Shown here: in pieces, positions 23,210 through 32,017 of the stretch
Layout: every line of letters begins with the position of its first letter
Numbering within the stretch: position 1 is the first letter of the stretch
NCBI GenBank assembly: GCA_021792355.1
Contig: JAJYUV010000012.1
Coordinates: forward strand, 1-40,199
DNA length: 40,199 nucleotides
Reading direction: 5' to 3'
Source of the DNA: Thermoplasmata archaeon
GTDB lineage: Archaea; Thermoplasmatota; Thermoplasmata; Thermoplasmatales; GCA-001856825
Notes under the pieces: model-generated
What the model saw: the letters and a program-made list of their open reading frames with translations, nothing else
The model's database searches: none
What the model was told of the DNA's origin: nothing
Made by a program: the position numbers and the translations under genes

Positions 23210-24852
23210 ACAGACTCTTTTTCGACCCCTAGGAATTCCGATATCTCCTTTACGACACTTTCCTTTTCTTCGCCAGGGACAATTATTATTTTCCTTCCTC
23301 CTATTGAAGAGACCGGTGCAGCTACTACATATTCCCTGTTTTCGTACTTTTGAAAACCAACTGCAAGTTCAAGATTCAGGTGCGTCACGTAATTCTTCCT
23401 GCCTCTGATTACCCAAGCACCTCTTGCTAGGTATTCTCCTGATTCCGGAGTCTTACTTACCTGGCTCCTCGTCACATAAAAAACGGAACCGTTCTCGAAT
23501 TTCGAGTTCCATGCCCTAGACATGCACCATGCGAACGAAGCAGCCTCCACGATCCCTTTTTCAGTGAACTGATTTGAAACTTTCATTACGACGGATGGCG
23601 CCCCATGTATGTCCGCATGAAAGTACAAATCCTTCTCTCCAAGATACTTCTTCACTACTGAGTCGTTCGTTTCCGCATCCTTGCCAGCTATCGTCAGATT
23701 TCCATCGCTTGTTAGGAACCACCTGTAGTTCGTGAATACCCTCCTCACTTTCTTCAACTCGACTCTCTTCTCTTCAACTACGGGTTCAAGTTTCACTCTG
23801 GACAATTTTTCCTTTATCCTCTTGCTCATACCGAAATAATCATCAGCGTTCTCCCCCGCAGTTTTATTCATGTTTAGCTCTATGTTCATTCCGTCCTCTT
23901 CGAACGATATAGTTTCCTTCTCGTAATCTATCTTGTACTTCTCTGGATCAGCTTTCTTCCCCTTGTTTATGAGGCGTTCCATTTCTCCGAGATGACTCAT
24001 TATGAACTCTCCAGTATTTCTCAGTCTTTCCATCTCTGCCGTCATCTTTTCTATGTTTCGTTTCATCGCTTCTGTCTTTCCGTCCCCTTCTGGATGGCTG
24101 CCTTCAAAAGTTCTCTTGAGTCCTTCCTCTATTCCCATTACATCCGGTTCTTCACTTCTGCAGAAACTTCTCCACACGTAAAACTCGTCTTTATAGATGT
24201 AAATCTTTCCCTCATTGGCTCCCTTGTAGATTTCAGAGATCTTTTCCTTCAATTTTTCGATGTTCTCAAGAACGTCGGAGTTTTTCTTGAATTTATGTCC
24301 GAACGCGCAGTCTAATTCATCTGCATACTTGGATAAGCCCAATCTCACAGCCAACGTCCTGACGGGATCGCTTGATGAAGTGCTTATCGCATTCTCAAAG
24401 CTGAATTGCTCGGATCTGAGGTCAATGTATTGAGGATATTCGTATTTCTCTCCGACCTTCAAGATTTTTGTGCCTCTCCTACTTGGTTTCTTTGCGAAGA
24501 CGATCAACCCTTCCTGCAGAACGAAAATGTTCCCTCCTCCCATTAACTCAATTATCAAAGTCCTGGGACCTTCAACTATTAGTACCCTATCTGTTCCGAG
24601 CTGCCTCACCTTGTTGATGGAAATGTTTTCCAGTGGAAGTGCATTCTTCTTACCTGCAATCTCATTTTCCTGAGAGACAAAGAGGTATTTCCCCCCCATG
24701 AAATGAAGATAAGCTGAGTCCATTCCGGATTTCCTGAACTTGAAAGATACGCCTTCGTCACTGAGGTAGTTCTTTTCAATAAATCCTCCCTCGTATCTCG
24801 AAAGAAATCCTGTGAGGGACATTATCTCAGCAAAAGAAATAGAACCCGACAT
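23155..24852 (-). CDS. rqcH: Ribosome quality control protein RqcH/NEMF (NFACT family)
   Basis: 565 aa. The NFACT-N domain is N-terminal (GKYLFVSQENEIAGK, VLIVEGPRTLIIELMGGG), followed by a coiled-coil middle (about 245-360) and NFACT-R in the C-terminal third (NYRWFLTSDGNLTIAGKDAE, YFHADIHGAPSVVMK). In bacteria and eukaryotes the protein binds split 60S/50S particles with peptidyl-tRNA and adds Ala or CAT tails; an archaeal role in the same process is likely. It starts directly after the stop of the MBL-fold gene, so the two form an operon. Confidence 0.92.
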   Translation of the reverse strand: MSGSISFAEIMSLTGFLSRYEGGFIEKNYLSDEGVSFKFRKSGMDSAYLHFMGGKYLFVSQENEIAGKKNALPLENISINKVRQLGTDRVLIVEGPRTLIIELMGGGNIFVLQEGLIVFAKKPSRRGTKILKVGEKYEYPQYIDLRSEQFSFENAISTSSSDPVRTLAVRLGLSKYADELDCAFGHKFKKNSDVLENIEKLKEKISEIYKGANEGKIYIYKDEFYVWRSFCRSEEPDVMGIEEGLKRTFEGSHPEGDGKTEAMKRNIEKMTAEMERLRNTGEFIMSHLGEMERLINKGKKADPEKYKIDYEKETISFEEDGMNIELNMNKTAGENADDYFGMSKRIKEKLSRVKLEPVVEEKRVELKKVRRVFTNYRWFLTSDGNLTIAGKDAETNDSVVKKYLGEKDLYFHADIHGAPSVVMKVSNQFTEKGIVEAASFAWCMSRAWNSKFENGSVFYVTRSQVSKTPESGEYLARGAWVIRGRKNYVTHLNLELAVGFQKYENREYVVAAPVSSIGGRKIIIVPGEEKESVVKEISEFLGVEKESVYPVLPPGTWSVRERVVS

Positions 24853-25647
24853 TCAGAGTCTTATCTCCGTAGGGTCGTTGTATGGTGCAAGTGCACGAAT
24901 TCTTTCGGTTCTGAGTCCGCTTTCTCTAAGTGCTCCGTGCACGGCCTGTATCGCAAGCTGTGGGGTGTTGTTCACCTTGGATAGATGGGCTAGCAGAATC
25001 GGAGTTTCTTCATTCACAGCTTTTCTTAACACCTTGGCTGTTTGTTGATTTGAAAGATGCCCTCTTGCTCCGCTTATTCTCTTCTTTAGAATATCAGGAT
25101 ACGGGCCTTTTTGGAGCATCGAAGGGTCATGATTAGCTTCTATCAATATTGCGTTACATTCACTCACTCTCTTTTCCAGGAGTGGGTTTGATTCCCCTAG
25201 GTCTGTTATAACGGAAACCTTCTTGTTTCCATTGTGGATGAAATAAGCGACGGGATGCCTGGCATCGTGCGATATCCTGACCGCCTCGATAGAAAGATCT
25301 CCGATCTGCTTATATTCATCCTCCTTGATGAAGTTGTCTATTTCCACACCCATTTCTTGATATCCACCGTATCCACCTCTCTGGTCTACGTAAATATCTG
25401 AGGTTTCGTAGGTACCATAAACTGGTATCTGAAAAACTCGCTTGAAGGCATGAACTCCAGATGCATGATCTGAGTGGCCGTGCGTGATGAATAGTGCCGA
25501 AATTTTCTTTGGATCGATCCCTTTAGATTGGAGAGCGGTTTGAGTCTTCTTGACAGAAATCCCCATATCCACGAGTATGCATGTGTTCCCGCCGCAAACT
25601 AGAGTGGAGTTTCCAGAGCTACCGCTTGCCAGTGAAGTGATCAACAT
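24853..25647 (-). CDS. MBL-fold metallohydrolase (YycJ/WalJ-like)
   Basis: 264 aa. The metal-binding motif H56-G-H58-S-D60-H61 is present in FITHGHSDHASG; the N-terminus LASGSSGNSTLVCGGNTCIL matches the YycJ/WalJ group, whose members are thought to be exonucleases or regulators. Further metal ligands are likely in IRISHDARHPVAY and IEANHD. It is the first gene of a two-gene operon with rqcH. The ATG at 25647 is preceded by AT-rich sequence. Confidence 0.88.
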   Translation of the reverse strand: MLITSLASGSSGNSTLVCGGNTCILVDMGISVKKTQTALQSKGIDPKKISALFITHGHSDHASGVHAFKRVFQIPVYGTYETSDIYVDQRGGYGGYQEMGVEIDNFIKEDEYKQIGDLSIEAVRISHDARHPVAYFIHNGNKKVSVITDLGESNPLLEKRVSECNAILIEANHDPSMLQKGPYPDILKKRISGARGHLSNQQTAKVLRKAVNEETPILLAHLSKVNNTPQLAIQAVHGALRESGLRTERIRALAPYNDPTEIRL

Positions 25648-25978
25648 TTTCCTTTACTGAAACAAAATACAATCTCGTTAATATGGATTAGCTCAGATTT
25701 TCAACCATGAGTGGAACGGTTGTGGGTATGAACTCAAGAACACCTTCTAATCCCTGAATAGATCCATGAGGAAATCAGAGATCCTGACTATAAGTCTTGG
25801 TTCCTTCTTCGCCACACCCTTTGCTCGGGTCTCCTTAGGTAGTCTTGACAATTTATCGTTCTGAAGATTCATCACTGAAACATTATTCAAAGTTGATATT
25901 AGTATATTTTCGTCATTATATTTAATTAACAGGCTGAAAAATGGCCACTTTTCAGGCAATACCAAAATTTCAACTGAT
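25648..25978. other. Intergenic region with promoter and short leader ORF
   Basis: 331 nt between divergent genes. A TATA-like TATATTTAA (25917-25925) lies about 22 nt before an ATG at 25941 that opens a 22-codon frame running into the MFS gene (listed separately). On the minus strand an open frame of about 85 codons (25747-26004) has protein-like composition but no promoter. Nothing else is recognised. Confidence 0.4.
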
Positions 25979-26009
25979 TTGGAAAGTGTTTTCAATTCAG
26001 CCACGATAG
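25941..26009 (+). CDS. Possible leaderless upstream ORF before the DHA2 transporter
   Basis: 22-codon frame MATFQAIPKFQLIWKVFSIQ ending in TAG at 26009. Its ATG lies about 22 nt after a TATA-like element, so a leaderless transcript would start here. It overlaps the start of the transporter in another frame. It may be a regulatory leader peptide, or it may mark a frameshift of the true transporter N-terminus. Confidence 0.35.
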   Translation: MATFQAIPKFQLIWKVFSIQPR

Positions 26010-27508
26010 AGGATTCCGTGATTCGTTCCCGGGCAGTTCCCCCTAAGCTTTCAAGGGAAGATAGGATAAATCGCACTGTTGCAGTCGCAATCGTCATGAC
26101 TGGAGTCACGATGAGCGCCATAGACACCACCGCAGTGGTTCTTGGGCTCCCGGTCATGAAAACGGATCTTCACTCTGATCTCATAAGCATGGTCTGGGTG
26201 ATAATGGCGTATCTGCTTATAACAACTATAACTACTACTCAAGTTGGAAGACTCGGAGACATTTTTGGAAGGGTCCGGATGTACAATCTAGGATTTGCAC
26301 TATTCACAATATTCTCGTTATTCTGCGGTTTCTCACAGAATGGGGCAGAACTGATAGTATTCAGAATATTCCAGGGGCTCGGGGGAGCATTTATTTTTGC
26401 CAACAGTGGTGCAATTCTCGCAGATACTTTTCCTCCACATGAGAGAGGAAAAGCATTTGGATACAACGGCATCGGCTGGTCCCTGGGAGCCATTCTCGGG
26501 ATACTTGTTGGCGGTGCCTTCGTGACCTTCTTTAGTTGGAGGTACATCTTTTTCATCAATGTCCCTATAGGCATAGTAGCAACTTTGGTCGGTTACCTGA
26601 TGCTTAAGGAGAAATCCCCAAGGGTAAGGGAGAGGTTGGATTATGGTGGACTTGTACTTCTAGGAGCTGGTCTGTTTGCCATACTCTATGGGATATCCAA
26701 TATCACCGGCTCAGGATGGAAGGATGTTTATGGGTTCGAGATGTTGCTTGGATTCTTATTGCTTGTTTCTTTTATTTTACTTGAAAGACGAGTAGAACAT
26801 CCGCTTCTCGATCTTTCAATACTCAGAAGTAGAATCCTTACTGCTTCAATATTCGCCGCATTCTTTCAATCTCTGGCTACCTTCGCTGTACTGTTCTTGA
26901 TCATAATGTATCTTCAGGGCCCTAGAGGCTTTACTCCTTGGAGTTCATCTATTCTTCTCATACCAGGATACATACTGGGTGGTGTGGTCGCACCATTGTC
27001 CGGTAGACTCTCGGATAGATTCGGAGCAAGGGTCCTGGCAACGATCGGTCTCTCTGTACAGATAATTGGAATCCTGATCTATCTGACCTTTGGACTGACT
27101 ACCTCTATTTTTATGGTGATTCTAGGTGCAGTCGTATACGGATCAGGCAACAGTGCTTTCTTTGCACCGAACAACAGCGCAGTAATGGCGAGTGCTCCCC
27201 CAAAAGCATATGGAGTTACAAACGGGCTGCTAAGAACAATGGCTAACGTAGGCATGCTAAGCAGTTTTGCAGTAGCTCTGCTGATAGCATCCCTATCCAT
27301 CCCGAGGGCTTACGCATTTCAGATATTCGTTGGAGTCGGCAAGATTAATGGTGATTTATCAGTGGCGTATATCAAGGGAATGCATACCGCTCTGGTCGCG
27401 TCTGTTGTTCTCTTGCTGATAGCCATAATACTATCGATTTTGAGGGGAAAAGAGGCTAGAAATGCACCGAAGACAACACGAGGCACACTAGACAGTAAGA
27501 CTAATTGA
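25979..27508 (+). CDS. MFS transporter, DHA2/EmrB-QacA type (14 TM)
   Basis: 509 aa from TTG at 25979 (a GTG at 26018 is an alternative). About 14 hydrophobic segments; family motifs are SAIDTTAVVLGLPVM in TM1, GRLGDIFGRVRMYNLG after TM2, QGLGGAFIFANSGAI and GWSLGAILGILVGG in TM5. These are typical of proton-driven multidrug exporters such as EmrB/QacA; the substrate is unknown. The N-terminal 40 residues are polar and of uncertain extent. The only clear promoter leads to an ATG in a different frame at 25941, so the start is doubtful. Confidence 0.88.
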   Translation: MESVFNSATIEDSVIRSRAVPPKLSREDRINRTVAVAIVMTGVTMSAIDTTAVVLGLPVMKTDLHSDLISMVWVIMAYLLITTITTTQVGRLGDIFGRVRMYNLGFALFTIFSLFCGFSQNGAELIVFRIFQGLGGAFIFANSGAILADTFPPHERGKAFGYNGIGWSLGAILGILVGGAFVTFFSWRYIFFINVPIGIVATLVGYLMLKEKSPRVRERLDYGGLVLLGAGLFAILYGISNITGSGWKDVYGFEMLLGFLLLVSFILLERRVEHPLLDLSILRSRILTASIFAAFFQSLATFAVLFLIIMYLQGPRGFTPWSSSILLIPGYILGGVVAPLSGRLSDRFGARVLATIGLSVQIIGILIYLTFGLTTSIFMVILGAVVYGSGNSAFFAPNNSAVMASAPPKAYGVTNGLLRTMANVGMLSSFAVALLIASLSIPRAYAFQIFVGVGKINGDLSVAYIKGMHTALVASVVLLLIAIILSILRGKEARNAPKTTRGTLDSKTN

Positions 27509-27612
27509 TTTTGTGAATAATGCATCCTTGTCCAAATTTTAAGGATTTAAATTGTATTTCTGTTCAATAATTGTACCAAAATCATTAATAAGCCAAGGAG
27601 ATTAAAACAGTT

Positions 27613-28122
27613 ATGGCAAGTAAAACTACAATCGCAGTAATTGCTGTGGTGATAGTCGTAGTCATTGGAGTGGGAGTATATGCTGCCCTGACGACATATG
27701 GTCATGGAACTCTCAATCTTTCCGTTGCAGACACGCCGGTAAACAGCAATGTCTCTGCCGTTTACATAACATTCTCGGCGATTTCTTTGCACAGTACTTC
27801 TAGTGGATGGACTAACTACACGATTTCCTCAAGAACGGTCAACATTTATGGTGTAACCCTTAACAATTCTTCCTTCCTCGGATCACTATCGATCCCAGCC
27901 GGGAACTACACGATGATAAGAGTCTATGTCTCATCGGTTTCCGTTGATATGGCAGGCACAAACGAATCATTCGCGATGGCATCTCATGCTGCATTCCTTA
28001 ACCATCCATTCACAGTGAAAGCTCTTTCCACGACTCACTTGACTTTCGAATTCAATCTGAATCAGTGTCTGAACTTGAACTCTAAAGTATTCACCCCATA
28101 CATAGGAGTCGTTGTCAGTTAA
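27613..28122 (+). CDS. DUF4382-domain membrane-anchored surface protein
   Basis: 169 aa. An N-terminal anchor or signal (residues 5-26, TTIAVIAVVIVVVIGVGVYA) is followed by an exported domain beginning GTLNLSVADTPVNSNVSAVY, with ITFSAISLHS and SIPAGNYTMIRVYVSSVSV. This matches DUF4382, a beta-sandwich found in archaeal surface proteins, function unknown. Several N-x-S/T sites (NNSS, NYT, NVS) would allow N-glycosylation. The ATG has TTAATAAG about 25 nt upstream. Confidence 0.85.
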   Translation: MASKTTIAVIAVVIVVVIGVGVYAALTTYGHGTLNLSVADTPVNSNVSAVYITFSAISLHSTSSGWTNYTISSRTVNIYGVTLNNSSFLGSLSIPAGNYTMIRVYVSSVSVDMAGTNESFAMASHAAFLNHPFTVKALSTTHLTFEFNLNQCLNLNSKVFTPYIGVVVS

Positions 28123-28149
28123 AGTCAACTTCGTGCAAACGAACCGGTT

Positions 28150-28397
28150 CTTGAAACTGGGAGGATCAAATAGCCAGAATAGCGACATTCAGAATGAACT
28201 CTGAAGGGGCATCTCACAATCCAGAGAAATGGAAGGAGTTTTACTAAAGGTCCTCGGAAGAATTTGACGGAAACCAGTTCGCACGACAGTTATTGGAAAT
28301 TTGCCAAAGGAAAGATGTTATCTCTCTTTATTCCTCAAAAGGGGAGAAAATCAACAATGCAGTTGCACTGAAGCAATACGCGGAGGAATATCCTTAA
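28150..28397 (+). pseudogene. DUF488 pseudogene (paralogue of the gene at 37399)
   Basis: The plus-strand frame reads SHNPEKWKEFY, a TAA stop, then SSEEFDGNQFARQLLEICQR and KDVISLYSSKGEKINNAVAL, ending at 28397. It matches the intact DUF488 protein at 37399 (SHDPEKWDEFRTRYSEELDR, KDVIFLYSS, INNAVALKLY). Upstream of 28200 the match continues in another frame (QNEL for SNEL) and the N-terminal half is missing. So it has an in-frame stop, a frameshift and a 5' truncation. Confidence 0.85.
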
Positions 28398-28484
28398 TTA
28401 TCATATTCGTTCAGATTTTGGAAAACAACACATTAAACTCCCATCCCCTATAGGAATATCGCCGTACCTAGACGATGCTATGAT

Positions 28485-28931
28485 CTATCTTCTCAGAGAT
28501 ATTGCTCCTGATACCGCTGCAAGTATGAATAGGACCAACAACAGATCGTAGAGACCCGGGACGTAGGAAAGCGTACCTGGGTATTTGGAAATTCCGAACA
28601 GGTATGTTGCAAACTGGGATGCGTACTTGAAGCCGACCTGAGAGAAGGTCGCAACGTCAGCCACGAGAAATAACGCCAGGAGCGATGAGCCTATTGTCCC
28701 TGCCATCCCCATCATCTTTCCAGTGGATACGAGTAGGATCGCGCCTCCTATCAACGACACAATTGCTATTACAAGCATGCCGTACCAGTGAATAAAGTAC
28801 GGATGCTGAATTCCAAAGTCAGTTTGCAGGTTTTTGTCAGTAAGAAGAATTGATAATGCCACGACAAAAGCGAGTAAAAGGAATATACCTTGAATTTTGA
28901 AACTGCGAGACCTCTCTTTTTTCTCTGGCAT
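28485..28931 (-). CDS. Small integral membrane protein, 4 TM
   Basis: 148 aa. After a charged N-terminus (MPEKKERSRSF) there are four hydrophobic segments: IFLLLAFVVALSILL, GMLVIAIVSLIGGAILLVST, MAGTIGSSLLALFLVADVA and LYDLLLVLFILAAVSG. No family is recognised. The TATA-like CTATAAATATT lies about 26 nt upstream of the ATG, and a perfect 9-bp inverted repeat lies between it and the start codon, so expression is probably controlled by a repressor. Confidence 0.78.
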   Translation of the reverse strand: MPEKKERSRSFKIQGIFLLLAFVVALSILLTDKNLQTDFGIQHPYFIHWYGMLVIAIVSLIGGAILLVSTGKMMGMAGTIGSSLLALFLVADVATFSQVGFKYASQFATYLFGISKYPGTLSYVPGLYDLLLVLFILAAVSGAISLRR

Positions 28932-28932
28932 G

Positions 28933-28954
28933 TATTCACATCATAATGTGAATA
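28933..28954. promoter_or_regulatory. Perfect palindromic operator at a leaderless promoter
   Basis: TATTCACAT (28933-28941) and ATGTGAATA (28946-28954) are perfect inverted repeats with a 4-nt spacer. The site begins 2 nt before the ATG of the 148-aa membrane protein and overlaps the downstream part of its TATA box (minus strand CTATAAATATT, 28951-28961). This covers the expected transcription start, a classical repressor position. The regulator is unknown. Confidence 0.7.
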
Positions 28955-29133
28955 TTTATAGATTTCCTAAAATATCTTACCGCAGTAAAATATTGGACCT
29001 CGAGTTCTAAACCGAAAACCCTACCCTGATCCAAACTGTTTCCTAACGGGCAATCTGGGAAAATTTACCTTCAGTGCTGTCTTCCATTAGGTGTTAACTG
29101 AAGGTTTCTCGGGTAACATTGGCCTGTGACGAA

Positions 29134-30072
29134 TTATTTCAGGGGACTCCTGGTACTTCCTTTGAGGCCATCTATTAGACCTTCAATTTCTTTCCTGATA
29201 AGTTTGTACTTCAACTTGTTTCCTTTCAAGATATATGCGATCGAGTTCGGGGCTATGAAAAATGCTGATCTCGCAAGAGCTCTTACAAGAAACATGCTCT
29301 CTCTTCGATGGACTACTCTCATGAATCTGAACCAGTCGGCCACCTCAATCTTGACTCTGTCTGGATCCGATACCTCATGTTCGGCCCAGTACCCGAACTC
29401 CAAAGGAAGTTCGACATCGTGATAGATAAAAGAGCCGGTATGAGCAACAACCCTCCAACCATTTTCCTTCAGGGACAGTGCGAGGTATGCGCTGTTGTAA
29501 ACGGGAAAGTGCTTGCTGAATCCGCCTACCTGCTCGAGCGCGCTTTTCCTTATCGCAAAAGAGTTGGGAAGTGCATCGATGTCGATTGTTCGATTCTCAA
29601 TCCACGGATCTCTTTTCCTGTTTCTGCCGATCAACTCGTGACCCCACCTGTGTTTTTTGAAAGGGGTGGCATAAACCCATACTATTTCCTTGGCCCTCTG
29701 GTACAGCACAGATGGGAATACGGCCCCAAAATCACTGTTCTCAATGAGCAGTTTCACTGGACAGTAGAATGTTGACTCGTCAACCTGATTATCGTCGTCT
29801 ATGAAGAAAACAATACCTGACGTTGTTTCAGAAAATCCTCTGTTCTTTGCTTCACTAATGAACATTCTATTTTCTGAAGTTATGATCCTTATTGCAAGAT
29901 TCCCGTAACCGGTGAAGATGTGCTCTTTTTTCTCTGAATCATCTACGATTATCACCTCCTCTAAATTTGGAGGATTGACCCTGTCTATGGTATCTAACAA
30001 ATTTTTCAGTTTTTCATATCTGTTGTGCGTCGGAATAACAATGCTGAAACATCCCTTTGAGGATCTATCCAC
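29134..30072 (-). CDS. Glycosyltransferase family 2
   Basis: 312 aa. GT-A nucleotide-sugar fold: FSIVIPTHNRYEKLKNLL at the N-terminus, VIIVDDSEK, AKNRGFSETTSG, the DXD-type metal site FFIDDDN (D92-D94), and a C-terminal acceptor part with IRKSALEQVGGF. No membrane segment is certain, although FLVRALARSAFFIA may contact the membrane. It adds sugars to a lipid- or protein-linked glycan; donor unknown. The start is GTG at 30072. It is the left end of a glycan gene cluster. Confidence 0.9.
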   Translation of the reverse strand: MDRSSKGCFSIVIPTHNRYEKLKNLLDTIDRVNPPNLEEVIIVDDSEKKEHIFTGYGNLAIRIITSENRMFISEAKNRGFSETTSGIVFFIDDDNQVDESTFYCPVKLLIENSDFGAVFPSVLYQRAKEIVWVYATPFKKHRWGHELIGRNRKRDPWIENRTIDIDALPNSFAIRKSALEQVGGFSKHFPVYNSAYLALSLKENGWRVVAHTGSFIYHDVELPLEFGYWAEHEVSDPDRVKIEVADWFRFMRVVHRRESMFLVRALARSAFFIAPNSIAYILKGNKLKYKLIRKEIEGLIDGLKGSTRSPLK

Positions 30073-30226
30073 TACTTTTTCAGCCCAATGCAGTTCTTAA
30101 GGTTTTGCAGCAGCCGTTTGGGAAATAGCGTGTCTTTTCAAACATTCAAGTCCACATATCGATGCAGCAATATTCACATTTCTGCACGAAAAACGAATTA
30201 AGATCTCTAAGTTGCTTAAATGCTGC

Positions 30227-31135
30227 TCAACGATTCTCCCTGCTTACCATGTCGATGATGTCTCCCTCTGATCCGTATACATTCCCGCATCCAGCACATA
30301 CTACTTCATCGTTTTCCTGCTTCAGATGACTGCCGCATTTGATGCAGCTTATCGCATCCAAAGGTCCATTTGCTTCTTGGTCCGGCGTTAGTCCCTCTTT
30401 CCTGAGTAGCATAAACACATCTGGAAAAAACCATGCGTTCTTAAACGCATTCGAAATCAAAATTTCTGTATTTGTCAATCTTTCTATGTTCAGAAAATCT
30501 GACTTGGTTTCAATTAAACTGTTGTGAAACATGCCTGATCCTATAACACGCTCCACTCTGCAGTCCGAAGGAACGAAGCCAAGTATGTGCCTGTAGTTCA
30601 AGAAAAATATGTTTCGGTTCCCAGAATCATCTGAGACTTCTTGTACTCCTTGTTTAAGCATGTTGAGTCGTATCCCTTTCCCTGTTATTACGCTCTTAAT
30701 CATGTGAAAAGCGAAAAGGGGTGAGCTTATGTTGTTGACGTTGAACAAAAACATTCCGTCCTTCCTTAATTTTCTTGAGATAAAACCAAGGAACCCGAGG
30801 TTGGAATAGTGGTGCATAACTCGTAATGATAGAATGAAATCTACAGAACCGTCCATGATGGGAGGATTCCTTATATCCGCATGAAGGAAAACGGTCCTCT
30901 CTCTATCAAGTACTTTCATCGCTCGTTCGAGATTGTTGATAGAATAGTCAATGAGGACCACGTACTTATAGCGATCCAGAAGAATGCCAGTAAGTCTGCC
31001 GTACCCTCCTCCAAGATCTAAGGCTACTCTGCCGGTCGAAAGATTTTTTGATATGATCTTCCTCTCTAGTAGTTCTTCGTGTTTTTCACTGATGACAAAT
31101 CTTGATGAGTTGTAGTCCGGAATTAATTCTTCCAC
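30227..31135 (-). CDS. SAM-dependent methyltransferase with C-terminal zinc ribbon
   Basis: 302 aa. Class I SAM fold: motif I ALDLGGGYGRLTG (about 39-51), VLIDYSINNLERA, then DGSVDFILSLRVMHHYSN. The last 45 residues carry two CxxC pairs (CIKCGSHLK, CAGCGNVYG), a zinc ribbon like those in Trm112-type or transcription proteins. The substrate is unknown; position among glycosyltransferases suggests a glycan or lipid intermediate. The start is GTG at 31135. It is divergent from the methyltransferase at 31211. Confidence 0.86.
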   Translation of the reverse strand: MEELIPDYNSSRFVISEKHEELLERKIISKNLSTGRVALDLGGGYGRLTGILLDRYKYVVLIDYSINNLERAMKVLDRERTVFLHADIRNPPIMDGSVDFILSLRVMHHYSNLGFLGFISRKLRKDGMFLFNVNNISSPLFAFHMIKSVITGKGIRLNMLKQGVQEVSDDSGNRNIFFLNYRHILGFVPSDCRVERVIGSGMFHNSLIETKSDFLNIERLTNTEILISNAFKNAWFFPDVFMLLRKEGLTPDQEANGPLDAISCIKCGSHLKQENDEVVCAGCGNVYGSEGDIIDMVSRENR

Positions 31136-31210
31136 TATGCCATCGAATGGTACTTCTCAATTAAAGATTTCCCGTACTAACGTTTAATAAGCGATTTTGC
31201 TTCATTTTTC

Positions 31211-32017
31211 GTGGAATTTAATCCTGAAAAATACTATGAGAGCCTTGATGCGATATTTTCGGAGGCGGCACCAGTCTACGATCAGAAGATTCAAGCCAAT
31301 TTCATAAACGTCGATATACGGGAGAAGGAAGTAAAATCAGTAAGGGAACGTTACATCCCTGGATGGAGGCTATTAGAAATAGGTTGTGGCACTGGAGAGG
31401 AGGCTAAGAAGATTATCAGTGAGACTGGATGTGACCTGACGTGTGTCGACATATCCAAAGGTATGATTGAGTTTGCTACGACCAAGATCCAGAAGTCCGG
31501 AAATGGAGATAAGTTTCGTGCCTTCAGGCTTCCCGCCTCGTCTCTGGGAATGGTTGATGGCAAATTTGGAATTGTGTACTCCTTTAATGGTGCACTCAAC
31601 AATGAACCGAATCTGTCAAAGTTTTTTAAAGCACTTGGGGAGATTGTCCTGTCAGGAGGGTACTTTATCGTAAGTGTCAGAAACAGACTTTCATTAGGAG
31701 AAATATTGGCGGATTGTTCTAGGCTCAGACTAGAGAAGTTATTTTCTAGAATAAGGGGGAACGTGAATGTGGAGGTAGTAGGGAAGAAAGTCAGTTCTCA
31801 TTATTTTACCAACTCCGAATTTTTGAAACTTGTGCCGTCGGGCTTTCGGCTAGAGGAATCAATAGGACTTGGGATATTCGCAATCCCTTCATTATACGAG
31901 AAGATACGACCAGAGGATACAAGATCCTTCTTAAGAAGGCTGGAGAGTGTGTTCTCTGGTTTTCCGCTCATTAATCATCTTGGGGATGAGACTCTTTTTG
32001 TCTTCAAAAAGATCTGA
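31211..32017 (+). CDS. SAM-dependent methyltransferase
   Basis: 268 aa. Class I fold with motif I LLEIGCGTGEEAKKI, motif II acidic residue in LTCVDISKGMIEFA, FGIVYSFNGALN and a C-terminal GGYFIVSVRNR. The start is GTG at 31211 with TTTAATAAG about 27 nt upstream. It resembles small-molecule and sugar methyltransferases; substrate unknown. Its end overlaps the next methyltransferase gene, so the two are translated in tandem. Confidence 0.87.
   Translation: MEFNPEKYYESLDAIFSEAAPVYDQKIQANFINVDIREKEVKSVRERYIPGWRLLEIGCGTGEEAKKIISETGCDLTCVDISKGMIEFATTKIQKSGNGDKFRAFRLPASSLGMVDGKFGIVYSFNGALNNEPNLSKFFKALGEIVLSGGYFIVSVRNRLSLGEILADCSRLRLEKLFSRIRGNVNVEVVGKKVSSHYFTNSEFLKLVPSGFRLEESIGLGIFAIPSLYEKIRPEDTRSFLRRLESVFSGFPLINHLGDETLFVFKKI

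Noticed and set aside
29308..29775. 155-codon plus-strand open frame
   Set aside because: Antisense to the GT2 gene at 29134-30072, whose motifs are clear.
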